16,493 nucleotides of DNA. It comes from CAZVCJ01 sp964625745 (GTDB lineage Bacteria > Chloroflexota > Anaerolineae > VGOG01). Made by a program: the position numbers and the translations under genes. Within the stretch, counting starts at the first letter, position 1, and each line of letters begins with the position of its first letter. This document shows, piece after piece, positions 6,856-13,196 of the stretch. Under the pieces are notes generated by a model. The model was not told the DNA's origin. It saw nothing but the letters and a program-made list of their open reading frames with translations, and ran no database searches. Where the stretch lies: assembly GCA_964625745.1 (NCBI GenBank), contig CAZVCJ010000086.1, forward strand, positions 1 through 16,493, given 5' to 3'.

Positions 6856-7416
6856 TCAATTTCGGAAAGCATTCACGTACGCGAATTCCTCCAGCGGCAG
6901 CCTTTCCGGCCTGGTCATCTCCCTTTCCGCCTGCTTCTCACTGAGAAGAGGGCCTATGGTGTCAGAATGTTTGCCGACGTTCACCAGGGTGATCACTTGC
7001 ATGTCCTCGGGGATGCCCAGGATTTCCTTGACCGCCTCTTCGTCGTAGCCGGCTACCGGGTGAGCTACCAATCCCAGCTCCGTGGCTCTCAGCATGAGGA
7101 AGGCTGTGGCCATACCTGTGTCGAAGAGGTAGTAGTTTCTACCCTTGATGCGACAATCCAGGTCCTCCCGGCTGAACACGGCGATGATCATAGATGCAGC
7201 TTGAATCCACTGATTGCCCTTAGATAGAGCGCCATGCAATTCCTTCAGAACCTCAGGATCGTGGACGAAGACAAACCTCCAGGGCTGATTGTTGTTACAG
7301 GAAGGAGTCAACTGGGCACTCTCGGCCAGGTCCCTGATCAGTTCTTCGGTTATTTCCACCGGCTCCAACGAGCGGTAGGCCCTCCTTGCTTTGATGGTCT
7401 CTTTAACGCTCAACAT
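6856..7416 (-). CDS. Nitroreductase-family flavin oxidoreductase
   Basis: A 186-aa FMN-dependent NAD(P)H oxidoreductase. Family marks are RRAYRSLEP (11-19) for FMN phosphate binding, SCNNNQPWRF (39-48), the helix LFDTGMATAFLMLRATELGL (98-117), and HPVAGYDEEAVKEILGIP followed by VGKH near residue 150. The start at 7416 is chosen because TAAGGAGG lies directly upstream; a GTG at 7434 would place the ribosome site inside the gene. Substrates of such enzymes range from nitroaromatics and quinones to flavin-mediated iron reduction, so a ferric-reductase-like role beside iron transport genes is possible but unproven. It follows the ZIP transporter by about 30 bp and is probably the last gene of that transcript. 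Confidence 0.9.
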   Translation of the reverse strand: MLSVKETIKARRAYRSLEPVEITEELIRDLAESAQLTPSCNNNQPWRFVFVHDPEVLKELHGALSKGNQWIQAASMIIAVFSREDLDCRIKGRNYYLFDTGMATAFLMLRATELGLVAHPVAGYDEEAVKEILGIPEDMQVITLVNVGKHSDTIGPLLSEKQAEREMTRPERLPLEEFAYVNAFRN

Positions 7417-7433
7417 TATCCTCCTTAAAATCA

Positions 7434-7454
7434 CTTACGCTCTACGCTTTACGC
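7434..7454. repeat. Three 7-bp tandem repeats over the ZIP transporter stop codon
   Basis: CTTACGC, TCTACGC and TTTACGC follow each other without spacing. The third copy contains the stop codon of the zupT-like gene (7449-7451). Confidence 0.75.
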
Positions 7455-8306
7455 CAACATCCACAAGCTAAACGACATCACTGCCATACCCACGACGATG
7501 CCAATGATGCTCAGGTGCTCCTCCTCGTAGGCGCGGGATACGGGCAACAATTCGTCAAGGGAGATAAAGACCATGATCCCCGCCACCGCCGAAAGCAGCC
7601 CGCCCAATATGGCCTCATTCAGGAAGGGCAGCAGGACGACCGCCGCCAGCAGTGCCCCCACCGGCTCAGCCACGCCGGAGAGAAACGACCACCAGAAGGC
7701 CTTGCTCCGACTACCGGTCGCCGCGTAGACGGGCGCCGAAACGGCCAGTCCCTCTGGGATGTTGTGAATGGCGATGGCGGCGGCGATAGCCATGCCCAGT
7801 TGAGGATCGCTCAGCGCGGTGGCAAAAGAGGCCATGCCCTCGGGGAAGTTATGGATGCCCAGGCCGAGGGCCACAAACAGCCCGGCTCTGAGCAGACGAC
7901 TCTGCAGGGCTGCGTCCTGAGCCCCCCCTCGGTCCCCCCCAACCCTTCGACGGGGCTCAGGGCAGGCTTTGGGAGGGAAGCCAGCCTTTTCTCCCGCTTC
8001 GGTGTGGTGGTGTTCGGCCATGTAGTCGTGCGGGATCAATTCGTCAATCAAAAACATGACGGCCATGCCGGCGAAGAAGATCAGGTTGGCCGGCGCGAAT
8101 CCGATAGCCTCAATCCCCCTGGGCAACAACTCGACAAAGGAGACCAGGATCATCACCCCGCCGGAAAAACCCAGCGTCACCGCCATCAAGCGGGGTCCGG
8201 GCTTGCGGACGAACAACGCCAGCAAGCTGCCGATGGTTGTAGATAGCCCGGCCAGGGCTGATAGCAATAGCGCGAACCCAACGTCACATGTCACGTCAAC
8301 CCCCAT
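7449..8306 (-). CDS. zupT: ZIP-family divalent metal transporter (ZupT-like)
   Basis: A 285-aa membrane protein with about eight hydrophobic segments. The two ZIP metal-site helices are clear: HNFPEGMASF (152-161) and HNIPEGLAV (181-189), followed by PVYAATGSRSKAFWWSFLSG as in E. coli ZupT, and ISLDELLPVSR near the end. ZupT-type proteins import zinc, iron and manganese. The cytoplasmic loop after helix 3 carries a His-rich patch (EHHHTEAG) and then a stretch, about 109-133, encoded by an inserted repeat (PEPRRRVGGDRGG). The start is uncertain: ATG 8306 has no good ribosome site, and a GTG four codons later at 8294 follows GGGGG. It lies between the VIT1-like gene and the nitroreductase gene, so iron or manganese seems a likely substrate. 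Confidence 0.92.
   Translation of the reverse strand: MGVDVTCDVGFALLLSALAGLSTTIGSLLALFVRKPGPRLMAVTLGFSGGVMILVSFVELLPRGIEAIGFAPANLIFFAGMAVMFLIDELIPHDYMAEHHHTEAGEKAGFPPKACPEPRRRVGGDRGGAQDAALQSRLLRAGLFVALGLGIHNFPEGMASFATALSDPQLGMAIAAAIAIHNIPEGLAVSAPVYAATGSRSKAFWWSFLSGVAEPVGALLAAVVLLPFLNEAILGGLLSAVAGIMVFISLDELLPVSRAYEEEHLSIIGIVVGMAVMSFSLWMLA
7943..7962. repeat. Short intragenic repeat in the zupT-like gene
   Basis: CCCTTCGACGGGGCTCAGGG shares its CCTTCGAC-GGCTCAGG core with the element at 2386-2407. Together with the surrounding C-rich sequence it adds roughly 25 residues to a cytoplasmic loop while keeping the frame, so the protein tolerates it. Confidence 0.6.
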
Positions 8307-8316
8307 CTTTCGCCGA

Positions 8317-8365
8317 AGGTCTCCCGACCGAGGCGAAAGGCTCCTGGGGCTCGGTCAGGAGACCT
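8317..8365. repeat. 16-bp inverted repeat upstream of the zupT-like gene
   Basis: AGGTCTCCCGACCGAG (8317-8332) and CTCGGTCAGGAGACCT (8350-8365) are inverted copies with one mismatch around a 17-nt spacer. A second small hairpin, CCCCGGACGGGG, lies at 8378-8389. The element fills most of the gap between the VIT1-like stop (8416) and the zupT-like start (8306) and crowds the latter's ribosome site, so a mobile palindromic repeat is likely; attenuation of zupT is an alternative. Confidence 0.8.
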
Positions 8366-8415
8366 CGCCCAACGAAACCCCGGACGGGGCTCTCAGTCTA
8401 CCAACCCGCCAATTC

Positions 8416-9288
8416 TCACACGTCAATCCCCAGAAAAAAGCGAAGGACAAAGCCCACCAAGAAACTCAACGCTGCCACACCAAGACTCAGGCCAGCCATC
8501 TCCAGAAAACGCCTCTTGAATGGCACATCCTGGGCCACGGAGATGTAGTAGTTGAAAAAGGCGATGATCAAGATCGCAGCAGCCAACGTACAACCCAGAC
8601 AAACGTAGAAGTTCTCCAGTATCAAATACGGCAGGATAAGAAGAAGCACGGTCACAATGTACGCCCCGCCTGTATAGATCGAAGCTCGCACCGGGTTCTT
8701 GACGGTTGCTTCGGATTTTGTGGAGAGATATTCCGATGCTCCCATAGACAAGGCGGCAGCGATGCCGGTAATCGAACCGGTCAGGGCAATCAGCTCCGTG
8801 TCTTGAAGCGCCAGGGTGAAACCGGCCAGGGCGCCGGTCAGCTCCACCAGCGCATCGTTCAGACCCAACACGATAGAACCTATGTAACGAAGCCGTTCTT
8901 CATCCAGAAGCTCGATCAGAGCGTTCTCGTGTTCGTTCTCATCGCGAACAATGGCCTCGGCTTCCGGGATCGTCTCCCGCAGTTGCTCGTAGCTATCCTG
9001 AGCATCCTCCTCGCCTTCCTCCATAAGCTTGATTCCGAAGGTGAAGCCGAAGATCCGGCTGATCAAGTAATACCGCCAGATCTTCAGCTTGTCAGGTTTG
9101 ACGTCCTGCTGGGTATAGCTTCGCCATGCTCGGTAGTGTCGGAGTTCGTCATCGGCGATCTTCTCCAGAATCCGCCTGTTTTCAGGAGATTTGATCGTGC
9201 TGGCCAGCCTCTGGTAGATGTGATGCTCGGCGATCTCGTTTTTCTGGTAAACCAGCAATTGCTCTCGCAACTCCATACTGATGTCCAT
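8416..9288 (-). CDS. Ferritin-like/VIT1 (CCC1) fusion, membrane iron transporter
   Basis: A 290-aa protein resembling MbfA and Er-VIT1. The N-terminal ferritin-like part (about 1-130) holds E21 in KNEIAEHHIY, an ExxH at E48-H51 and another at E117-H120, the expected diiron ligands. The C-terminal part is a VIT1/CCC1 domain with GLNDALVELTGALAGFTLAL (142-161), SMGASEYLSTKSE (181-193) and four to five membrane segments to the end. Known members oxidise and export ferrous iron or peroxide-related iron stress. The ATG at 9288 has only a weak purine-rich ribosome site, with another in-frame ATG at 9276. It lies after encapsulin and before the ZIP transporter, so stored, imported and exported iron are managed by neighbouring genes. 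Confidence 0.92.
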   Translation of the reverse strand: MDISMELREQLLVYQKNEIAEHHIYQRLASTIKSPENRRILEKIADDELRHYRAWRSYTQQDVKPDKLKIWRYYLISRIFGFTFGIKLMEEGEEDAQDSYEQLRETIPEAEAIVRDENEHENALIELLDEERLRYIGSIVLGLNDALVELTGALAGFTLALQDTELIALTGSITGIAAALSMGASEYLSTKSEATVKNPVRASIYTGGAYIVTVLLLILPYLILENFYVCLGCTLAAAILIIAFFNYYISVAQDVPFKRRFLEMAGLSLGVAALSFLVGFVLRFFLGIDV

Positions 9289-9306
9289 TTCTCTTTTTCT
9301 TCCGAC

Positions 9307-9368
9307 GGTAGATGGGTAAACTGGCAGATTGGGCAGATGCCACCAATCTACCAGTCTACCAGTCTACC
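9307..9368. repeat. Long imperfect inverted repeat between encapsulin and VIT1-like genes
   Basis: Arms 9307-9332 and 9343-9368 pair at 22 of 26 positions around a 10-nt loop. The right arm is itself tandem: TCTACCAG, TCTACCAG, TCTACC. In the message it would form a long hairpin starting 9 bases after the encapsulin stop codon and ending just before the VIT1-like ribosome site. It could lower expression of the transporter relative to the shell. Confidence 0.8.
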
Positions 9369-9377
9369 GACCACTAA

Positions 9378-10169
9378 TCACTCCCTCAGAACGCAGACGG
9401 CTTGCGGCTGGCGGACGAGAGGGGCCAGGCTCTCGGAGATCGAAAGCTCTATCTCCTCCCCGGTGGGGCCAACGAAGCCGATGGTCATGTCCTGCCCCAG
9501 CACGATAGAGGCGAATTGACGGCCCGAAGCCAGCAGCACTCCGCCGCTCTCGAGTATCGGCGCCTTGAAGACACCCTCCGTCACCATCGTCTTCACGTGC
9601 TCCATCTCGCTGAAGTTCCCCCTGGGGTAGCGGCGGAACAGGAGATTGTAGCGGCTGGACGCTAGAGCCAGGCAGTAGGGGCCGTGAAAGCCCGCTTTGT
9701 CGAGGGTGGTCATGGCCTTGATGATGTCCTCGGCGGCCGTGCCGACTTCGTCCCACGGAGAGAGTTCCAGCTCGTTCGCGCCCTCTACCGTCAACAGGCC
9801 AGGCATGGGCGGCGTTCCATTGAAGACCAAACCATCTTCTAAGCGCGCACACTCGATAGCGGCCTCCGCCACGGCGCTGGTGTCGAGCGCTATCCCCTCT
9901 CGTTCGTAACTGGCCAGATCCCGCACGCCGAGGGCAAACGTCTTCTGGATCAGCAAAACGGGAAGGAACTCGCTGACGACCAAGCCCGATTCTATTTCGA
10001 CATCCCGCAAGGGCACTACTTTCAACCCCAGGCCAAAGGGTCCCTCGATGTGCAGCAGGCGGCGACCCACCAGTCGGCTTTTGGCCGCCTCCATCATCGC
10101 GGCGTCCAACACCTCCCACGTTTCTGACCCAAAGGGTGCATCCTCTCGAACTAAGTACTTGTTCGCCAT
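9378..10169 (-). CDS. Encapsulin shell protein (family 1, HK97 fold)
   Basis: A 263-aa nanocompartment shell protein, the usual length for family 1. Recognisable stretches are YLVREDAPFGSETWEVLDAA (5-24), GRRLLHIEGPFGLGLKVVPL near 35-54, FNGTPPMPGLL, the P-domain helices and GFHGPYCLALASSRYNLLFR, then LILGQD-like IVLGQDMTIGF close to the C-terminus. Such proteins assemble into hollow icosahedral shells that load cargo bearing a short C-terminal peptide. The gene directly upstream encodes an EncFtn-type ferritin ending in such a peptide, so this is an iron-storage encapsulin. AAGGAGG lies 7 bases before the ATG at 10169. A 15-bp inverted repeat fills the 131-bp space before it. Confidence 0.96.
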   Translation of the reverse strand: MANKYLVREDAPFGSETWEVLDAAMMEAAKSRLVGRRLLHIEGPFGLGLKVVPLRDVEIESGLVVSEFLPVLLIQKTFALGVRDLASYEREGIALDTSAVAEAAIECARLEDGLVFNGTPPMPGLLTVEGANELELSPWDEVGTAAEDIIKAMTTLDKAGFHGPYCLALASSRYNLLFRRYPRGNFSEMEHVKTMVTEGVFKAPILESGGVLLASGRQFASIVLGQDMTIGFVGPTGEEIELSISESLAPLVRQPQAVCVLRE

Positions 10170-10194
10170 GTAACTTCCTCCTTATTCTTTGTCG

Positions 10195-10294
10195 AGAAAC
10201 CAGGTTTTTCCACTTCACAGTGCTTTCCGGAGTGTCGGAAGCGTCCGCAATTGCGCGCGTTTTGGGGACAAAGGTTTCCAAAAACCTGGTTTCT
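10195..10294. repeat. 15-bp perfect inverted repeat between EncFtn and encapsulin genes
   Basis: AGAAACCAGGTTTTT (10195-10209) and AAAAACCTGGTTTCT (10280-10294) are exact inverted copies, separated by 70 bp that includes a smaller TTCCG/CGGAA dyad. It takes up most of the cargo-shell intergenic space, starting 6 bases after the EncFtn stop. It may be a small non-autonomous palindromic element. I see no convincing promoter in it. Confidence 0.85.
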
Positions 10295-10300
10295 GGCTGC

Positions 10301-10654
10301 TCACTCCTTCAACGACCCGATAGTGACCTCCTCACCGCCGGCCTCCTCGGTTCCGCCGAGCTCGGCGGCCATTTCGTCCACCTCCTGAACGCCTTCCGCC
10401 AGGAATTTGTCCTCGTCGCCGGTCAGGATTTGGAGCAGGCGAGCGAATTCACCGGCGTGAACTCGCTCTTCGTTGGCGATGTCAATAAGCACCTCCTTGG
10501 CCAGGGGATGGTCGGCGGCGTCGGCGTGGGACATGTAGAGGTGGACCGCCTCGTGCTCGGCGGCCAGGTCCAGACGGATCGCCCGGACCAGCTCCTCGGT
10601 AGTGAGTTTGCGATCCGGCACCTTTCCACTGAATGGGTTGAGAAACTCAGGCAT
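10301..10654 (-). CDS. Encapsulated ferritin (EncFtn) with encapsulin cargo-loading peptide
   Basis: A 117-aa two-helix ferritin that works as a ring-shaped ferroxidase inside encapsulin. The core ELVRAIRLDLAAEHEAVHLY then EVLIDIANEERVHAGEFARLL fits known EncFtn proteins, with probable iron ligands E33, E63 and H66. After an acidic Glu/Gly linker (about 98-108) the protein ends in VTIGSLKE, a textbook cargo-loading peptide of the (L/V)TIGSL type. AGGAGG lies 7 bases before the ATG at 10654. It sits between superoxide reductase (49 bp upstream) and the shell gene. The function is to oxidise Fe(II) and pass Fe(III) into the shell for storage. Confidence 0.95.
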   Translation of the reverse strand: MPEFLNPFSGKVPDRKLTTEELVRAIRLDLAAEHEAVHLYMSHADAADHPLAKEVLIDIANEERVHAGEFARLLQILTGDEDKFLAEGVQEVDEMAAELGGTEEAGGEEVTIGSLKE

Positions 10655-10703
10655 TTTCCTACCTCCTTTTATTTTTTCTTCGTTCGGACCGATTTTCCAA
10701 TTT

Positions 10704-11099
10704 CTAAATCAGCCCAATCTCCTTGCTGCTCTCCCACAGCCCGTGGATGTTGCAATAGGCCAGGGCGTGCAGCGTGCCGGGCTTGCTGACCTTCAGCGAC
10801 GCGATCACCGCGTGGTGGGTGTAAACGGGGCCCTGGTTCGGGCCAGCCACGGCCTCGCCATGAGCATTGAACTCGAAGTGGCCCACATCATAAGTGAACT
10901 TCTCACCCTCCGGGTGGAAGTAGAGGGTGATCCACCTGATGTGATGCTCGGTGGTGTTGGGATGGGCGATCTCCTTCCCCAGGCCGACCTTCACCTCGAA
11001 CACCTCGCCCGCCTTCACCTGGTCCGGACACTCGATGACCGGCACGTGCTTCTCTTTCTTCCAGTCAGCTTTCTGGATGCGCTCGCCTAACTCTGTCAT
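10704..11099 (-). CDS. Superoxide reductase, class II (neelaredoxin type)
   Basis: A 131-aa protein that reduces superoxide to hydrogen peroxide without making O2. The mononuclear Fe(His)4(Cys) site is complete: H18 in EKHVPVIE, H46 and H52 in HPNTTEHH, C116 and H119 in CNIHGLWESS, plus E16 as the usual sixth-position glutamate. The N-terminal desulforedoxin Cys4 domain of class I enzymes is absent. The start at 11099 is chosen over a GTG at 11108 because AGGAGG is 8 bases upstream of the ATG. It is the first gene after the promoter at 11294-11322 and probably heads the iron-storage operon, which makes sense because superoxide and peroxide release iron from clusters. Confidence 0.96.
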   Translation of the reverse strand: MTELGERIQKADWKKEKHVPVIECPDQVKAGEVFEVKVGLGKEIAHPNTTEHHIRWITLYFHPEGEKFTYDVGHFEFNAHGEAVAGPNQGPVYTHHAVIASLKVSKPGTLHALAYCNIHGLWESSKEIGLI

Positions 11100-11114
11100 G
11101 ATACTCACCTCCTG

Positions 11115-11183
11115 CTATTGTATTGATGAAATAGGCTCTGCACTGCAACCACGATTTGTGTGCTTTGCGTCTATCACCTCCAT
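11115..11183 (-). other. Possible 22-codon leader frame before superoxide reductase
   Basis: An ATG at 11183 opens 22 codons ending in TAG at 11115-11117, 15 bases before the superoxide reductase start. No ribosome site precedes it. Its first codons overlap GGAGGTGAT (11173-11181 on the minus strand), a nine-base match to the 16S anti-Shine-Dalgarno with no start codon at the right distance. It is recorded because the two oddities coincide; chance is quite possible. Confidence 0.15.
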
Positions 11184-11207
11184 TCCAGTAACGCAATGAC
11201 TTCAGTA

Positions 11208-11247
11208 CACCCCAATTGGGGTGGCGGCGGATTTGGCAATCCGCCGC
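11208..11247. promoter_or_regulatory. Two abutting hairpins in the superoxide reductase leader
   Basis: CACCCCAATTGGGGTG (11208-11223) is a perfect 16-bp palindrome. Directly adjoining it, GCGGCGGATT (11224-11233) and AATCCGCCGC (11238-11247) form a 10-bp perfect stem with a 4-nt loop. Both would lie about 40-80 nt into the transcript from the promoter at 11294-11322. No U-tract follows, so they are not a plain terminator. They may be a protein-binding site, an RNA stabiliser or dispersed repeats. Confidence 0.6.
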
Positions 11248-11283
11248 GAGCAATTGTGATCTGCTGAACTCGATTATATCATC

Positions 11284-11322
11284 AATTGTTGCAATTATAC
11301 CAGAAAGAAGCAAGACGGTCAA
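11284..11322 (-). promoter_or_regulatory. Strong sigma-70-type promoter for the superoxide reductase-encapsulin operon, with overlapping dyad
   Basis: On the minus strand TTGACC (11317-11322) and TATAAT (11294-11299) are separated by exactly 17 bases, and TGG before the -10 gives an extended element. Transcription would begin near 11287, about 190 nt upstream of the superoxide reductase ATG. The dyad AATTG-CAA-CAATT (11284-11296) overlaps the -10 and the presumed start site, a place where a repressor could act. A second TATAAT at 11273-11278 lacks a -35. Downstream genes have no comparable promoter, so this one may serve the whole cluster. Confidence 0.75.
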
Positions 11323-11358
11323 ACAGAGGCGCCGCATCAGATCCTCCCCCATGGTTTT

Positions 11359-13155
11359 TTAAGTCGTAGCACCCATCGCCAGGGGACACCGCTTGACCAC
11401 CAAGAGGGTGAGGTCGTCCGACTGTGGGGCGTTGCCGGCGAAGGCGTTTACGGCATCTACCACCGCCGAAAGGATCTGCTGCGCGCTAGCGTCCGGGGTG
11501 GCCGCCACGGCCGCCCGCAGCCGCTCCTGGCCGAACTGCTGGCCATCGCCGTCCATCGCCTCGGTCACGCCGTCGGTATGGAAGACCAAAATGTCACCTG
11601 GAGCCACGTCAATCTCCCGCTCCTCCAGTTCGACGTCTTCGAAAACGCCCAGGATGATACCCCGCGCCGCCAGTTCCTGGATCTCGCCTGAGCTGCTCTT
11701 CAGCCACAGTGGCCTACTGTGACCAGCATTGGCATAGGTCAACATACCAGTGTGGATGTCCAGCGTAGCATAAACGGCGGACACGAAGAGATCCGTCCGG
11801 CTATGTTTCAGTATCAGCTCGTTGGCCAGGCCCAGCGCAGCCGATGGTCTGCGGCCGTCGGCCGCGGCGGTACGAACCATCGTGCGGCTGAGGGCCATCA
11901 TCAGGGCCGCAGGCACCCCCTTGTCGGCCACGTCGGCGATGACCAGTCCCAGTCGCCCAGGCTCGTCGGGCAGCTCGAGGAAGTCGTAGAAGTCGCCCCC
12001 CACCTGGCGGGCTGCCTGATAGACCACGGCGAACTCCCAGCCTGGCACGACCGGGCAATCCTTCGGCAACAAGCCAAGCTGAATCTGCCGACCGACCTCC
12101 AATTCCTTCTCCAGCCGCTGGCGCTCGATCTCCTCCCGATGCAACCGTGCCTTCTCGATAGCGATGGCGGCCTGGTTGGCCATCAGACGCAGGAAGCGCA
12201 CCTCGTCCTCATTCAGCAGCCGTGGCTGCCGCGTGTCCATCATCAGCACGCCGATGGAGCGATCATCAACGACCAGAGGGACCACTGCGTGCCCCCGGAA
12301 GCCCTCCGCTAAAACCCAATCCGCGCCCCAGGTGCCCGGATCGCTGGCCTCAATGTCCTCCACCAGCAGGGGTTGTTGCGTGCGCATCACCAAGCCGGGG
12401 CCGTTGTGCTCGTCAGTGATCATCTGGCGCTGGTTGGCCACAGGGTCGAAGTGCCAACCGCTAGCGGCGCTGAACACCAGGTGGCCAGGGTCCTCACCAG
12501 GGAGCAGGATCGCGCAAGCGTCGGCCTGTAGCAAGCGACGCGCCTCCTCGACCACGTAGCCCACCACGTCATCCAGATCCAGACGGCTCAGCAACTGGTT
12601 GGACAGGTCGAGCAGCGCTGCCTGCTCGTGGATGCGCTGCTCCTTCAGCAAGTCGAAGAGGCGTGCCCGCTCCAGAGCGATGCCCATCTGGTTGCCGACG
12701 TTGGTCAGCAGCGCCAGGGCCCGTGGGCTGAAAGAGGCCCAGTCTGGCCCGGCCACGTTGAGGATGCCCAGGACACGATCGCCAGAACGCAAGGGCACCG
12801 AAGCGTGCACCGCCAGCCCACGACGATCACCGCCCGCGCCACCAAGGCGGCTACAACGGACTTCGTTGTACGCCTCAGTCAGGCGCCCCTGGTCGCAAAG
12901 ACTCTGGCATTTGCAGCCTCCCGACCATACGCCAGTGTCAGCCAGCGCGGGTGGCAGGTTGTGGTGCGCCGCCAGCACGTAGTCTCCATCCTCCCTGCCA
13001 TCCTGGGTCGTCGCGGCCTTCACAAAGACCCATCCGGTCTCCAGCCCCATCAGTTCGACCAGCCGGGCCAGGGCAGAGTCGAGCGCGCTACGGACATCCA
13101 CCGCCCGATTCAGCGTTTCAACGATTTGGTTGAGGGTGGTCAGGTCTTCTATCAT
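11359..13155 (-). CDS. GAF-GAF-SpoIIE (PP2C-like) phosphatase, putative redox or stress sensor
   Basis: A 598-aa cytoplasmic signalling protein. GAF1 spans about 20-165, GAF2 about 193-340, a linking helix runs to 360, and the SpoIIE/PP2C-like phosphatase occupies 370-590. Phosphatase metal-site motifs are present: GGDFYD (386-391), IADVADKG (406-413), NAGHSRP (476-482), HTDGVTEA (526-533) and SDDLT (579-583). Such enzymes dephosphorylate anti-sigma antagonists (RsbU type). GAF1 holds four cysteines, C81-x-C83-x3-C87-x13-C101, a cluster that could bind a metal or Fe-S group. There is no transmembrane segment or kinase domain. GAGAGGG precedes the ATG at 13155. It ends 37 bp before the superoxide reductase promoter, so a link to control of that operon is tempting but only inferred. 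Confidence 0.9.
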   Translation of the reverse strand: MIEDLTTLNQIVETLNRAVDVRSALDSALARLVELMGLETGWVFVKAATTQDGREDGDYVLAAHHNLPPALADTGVWSGGCKCQSLCDQGRLTEAYNEVRCSRLGGAGGDRRGLAVHASVPLRSGDRVLGILNVAGPDWASFSPRALALLTNVGNQMGIALERARLFDLLKEQRIHEQAALLDLSNQLLSRLDLDDVVGYVVEEARRLLQADACAILLPGEDPGHLVFSAASGWHFDPVANQRQMITDEHNGPGLVMRTQQPLLVEDIEASDPGTWGADWVLAEGFRGHAVVPLVVDDRSIGVLMMDTRQPRLLNEDEVRFLRLMANQAAIAIEKARLHREEIERQRLEKELEVGRQIQLGLLPKDCPVVPGWEFAVVYQAARQVGGDFYDFLELPDEPGRLGLVIADVADKGVPAALMMALSRTMVRTAAADGRRPSAALGLANELILKHSRTDLFVSAVYATLDIHTGMLTYANAGHSRPLWLKSSSGEIQELAARGIILGVFEDVELEEREIDVAPGDILVFHTDGVTEAMDGDGQQFGQERLRAAVAATPDASAQQILSAVVDAVNAFAGNAPQSDDLTLLVVKRCPLAMGATT

Positions 13156-13196
13156 GCCTGCCCTCTCTTTGTCTTATCCACCGTCAGGCAACGGTG

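Noticed and set aside
8317..8365. Insertion sequence ends
   Set aside because: The inverted repeat encloses only 17 bases and no transposase frame is nearby, so at most it is a small palindromic repeat.
8056..9519. Long open frame on the plus strand (487 codons)
   Set aside because: It is antisense to the VIT1-like gene and the zupT start, has no ribosome site, and its product is low-complexity and rich in Gln, Arg and Ser without any known motif.
9364..10281. 305-codon minus-strand frame overlapping encapsulin
   Set aside because: It is in a different frame from the clear encapsulin gene and gives Arg/Gly-rich sequence with no family features.
11208..11247. Intrinsic terminator of the GAF-SpoIIE phosphatase gene
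   Set aside because: The hairpins lie downstream of the strong promoter at 11294-11322 and are not followed by a U-tract, so they belong to the leader of the next operon.
11273..11278. Second TATAAT as a separate promoter
   Set aside because: No -35-like sequence lies 16-18 bases upstream; the full promoter is the one at 11294-11322.
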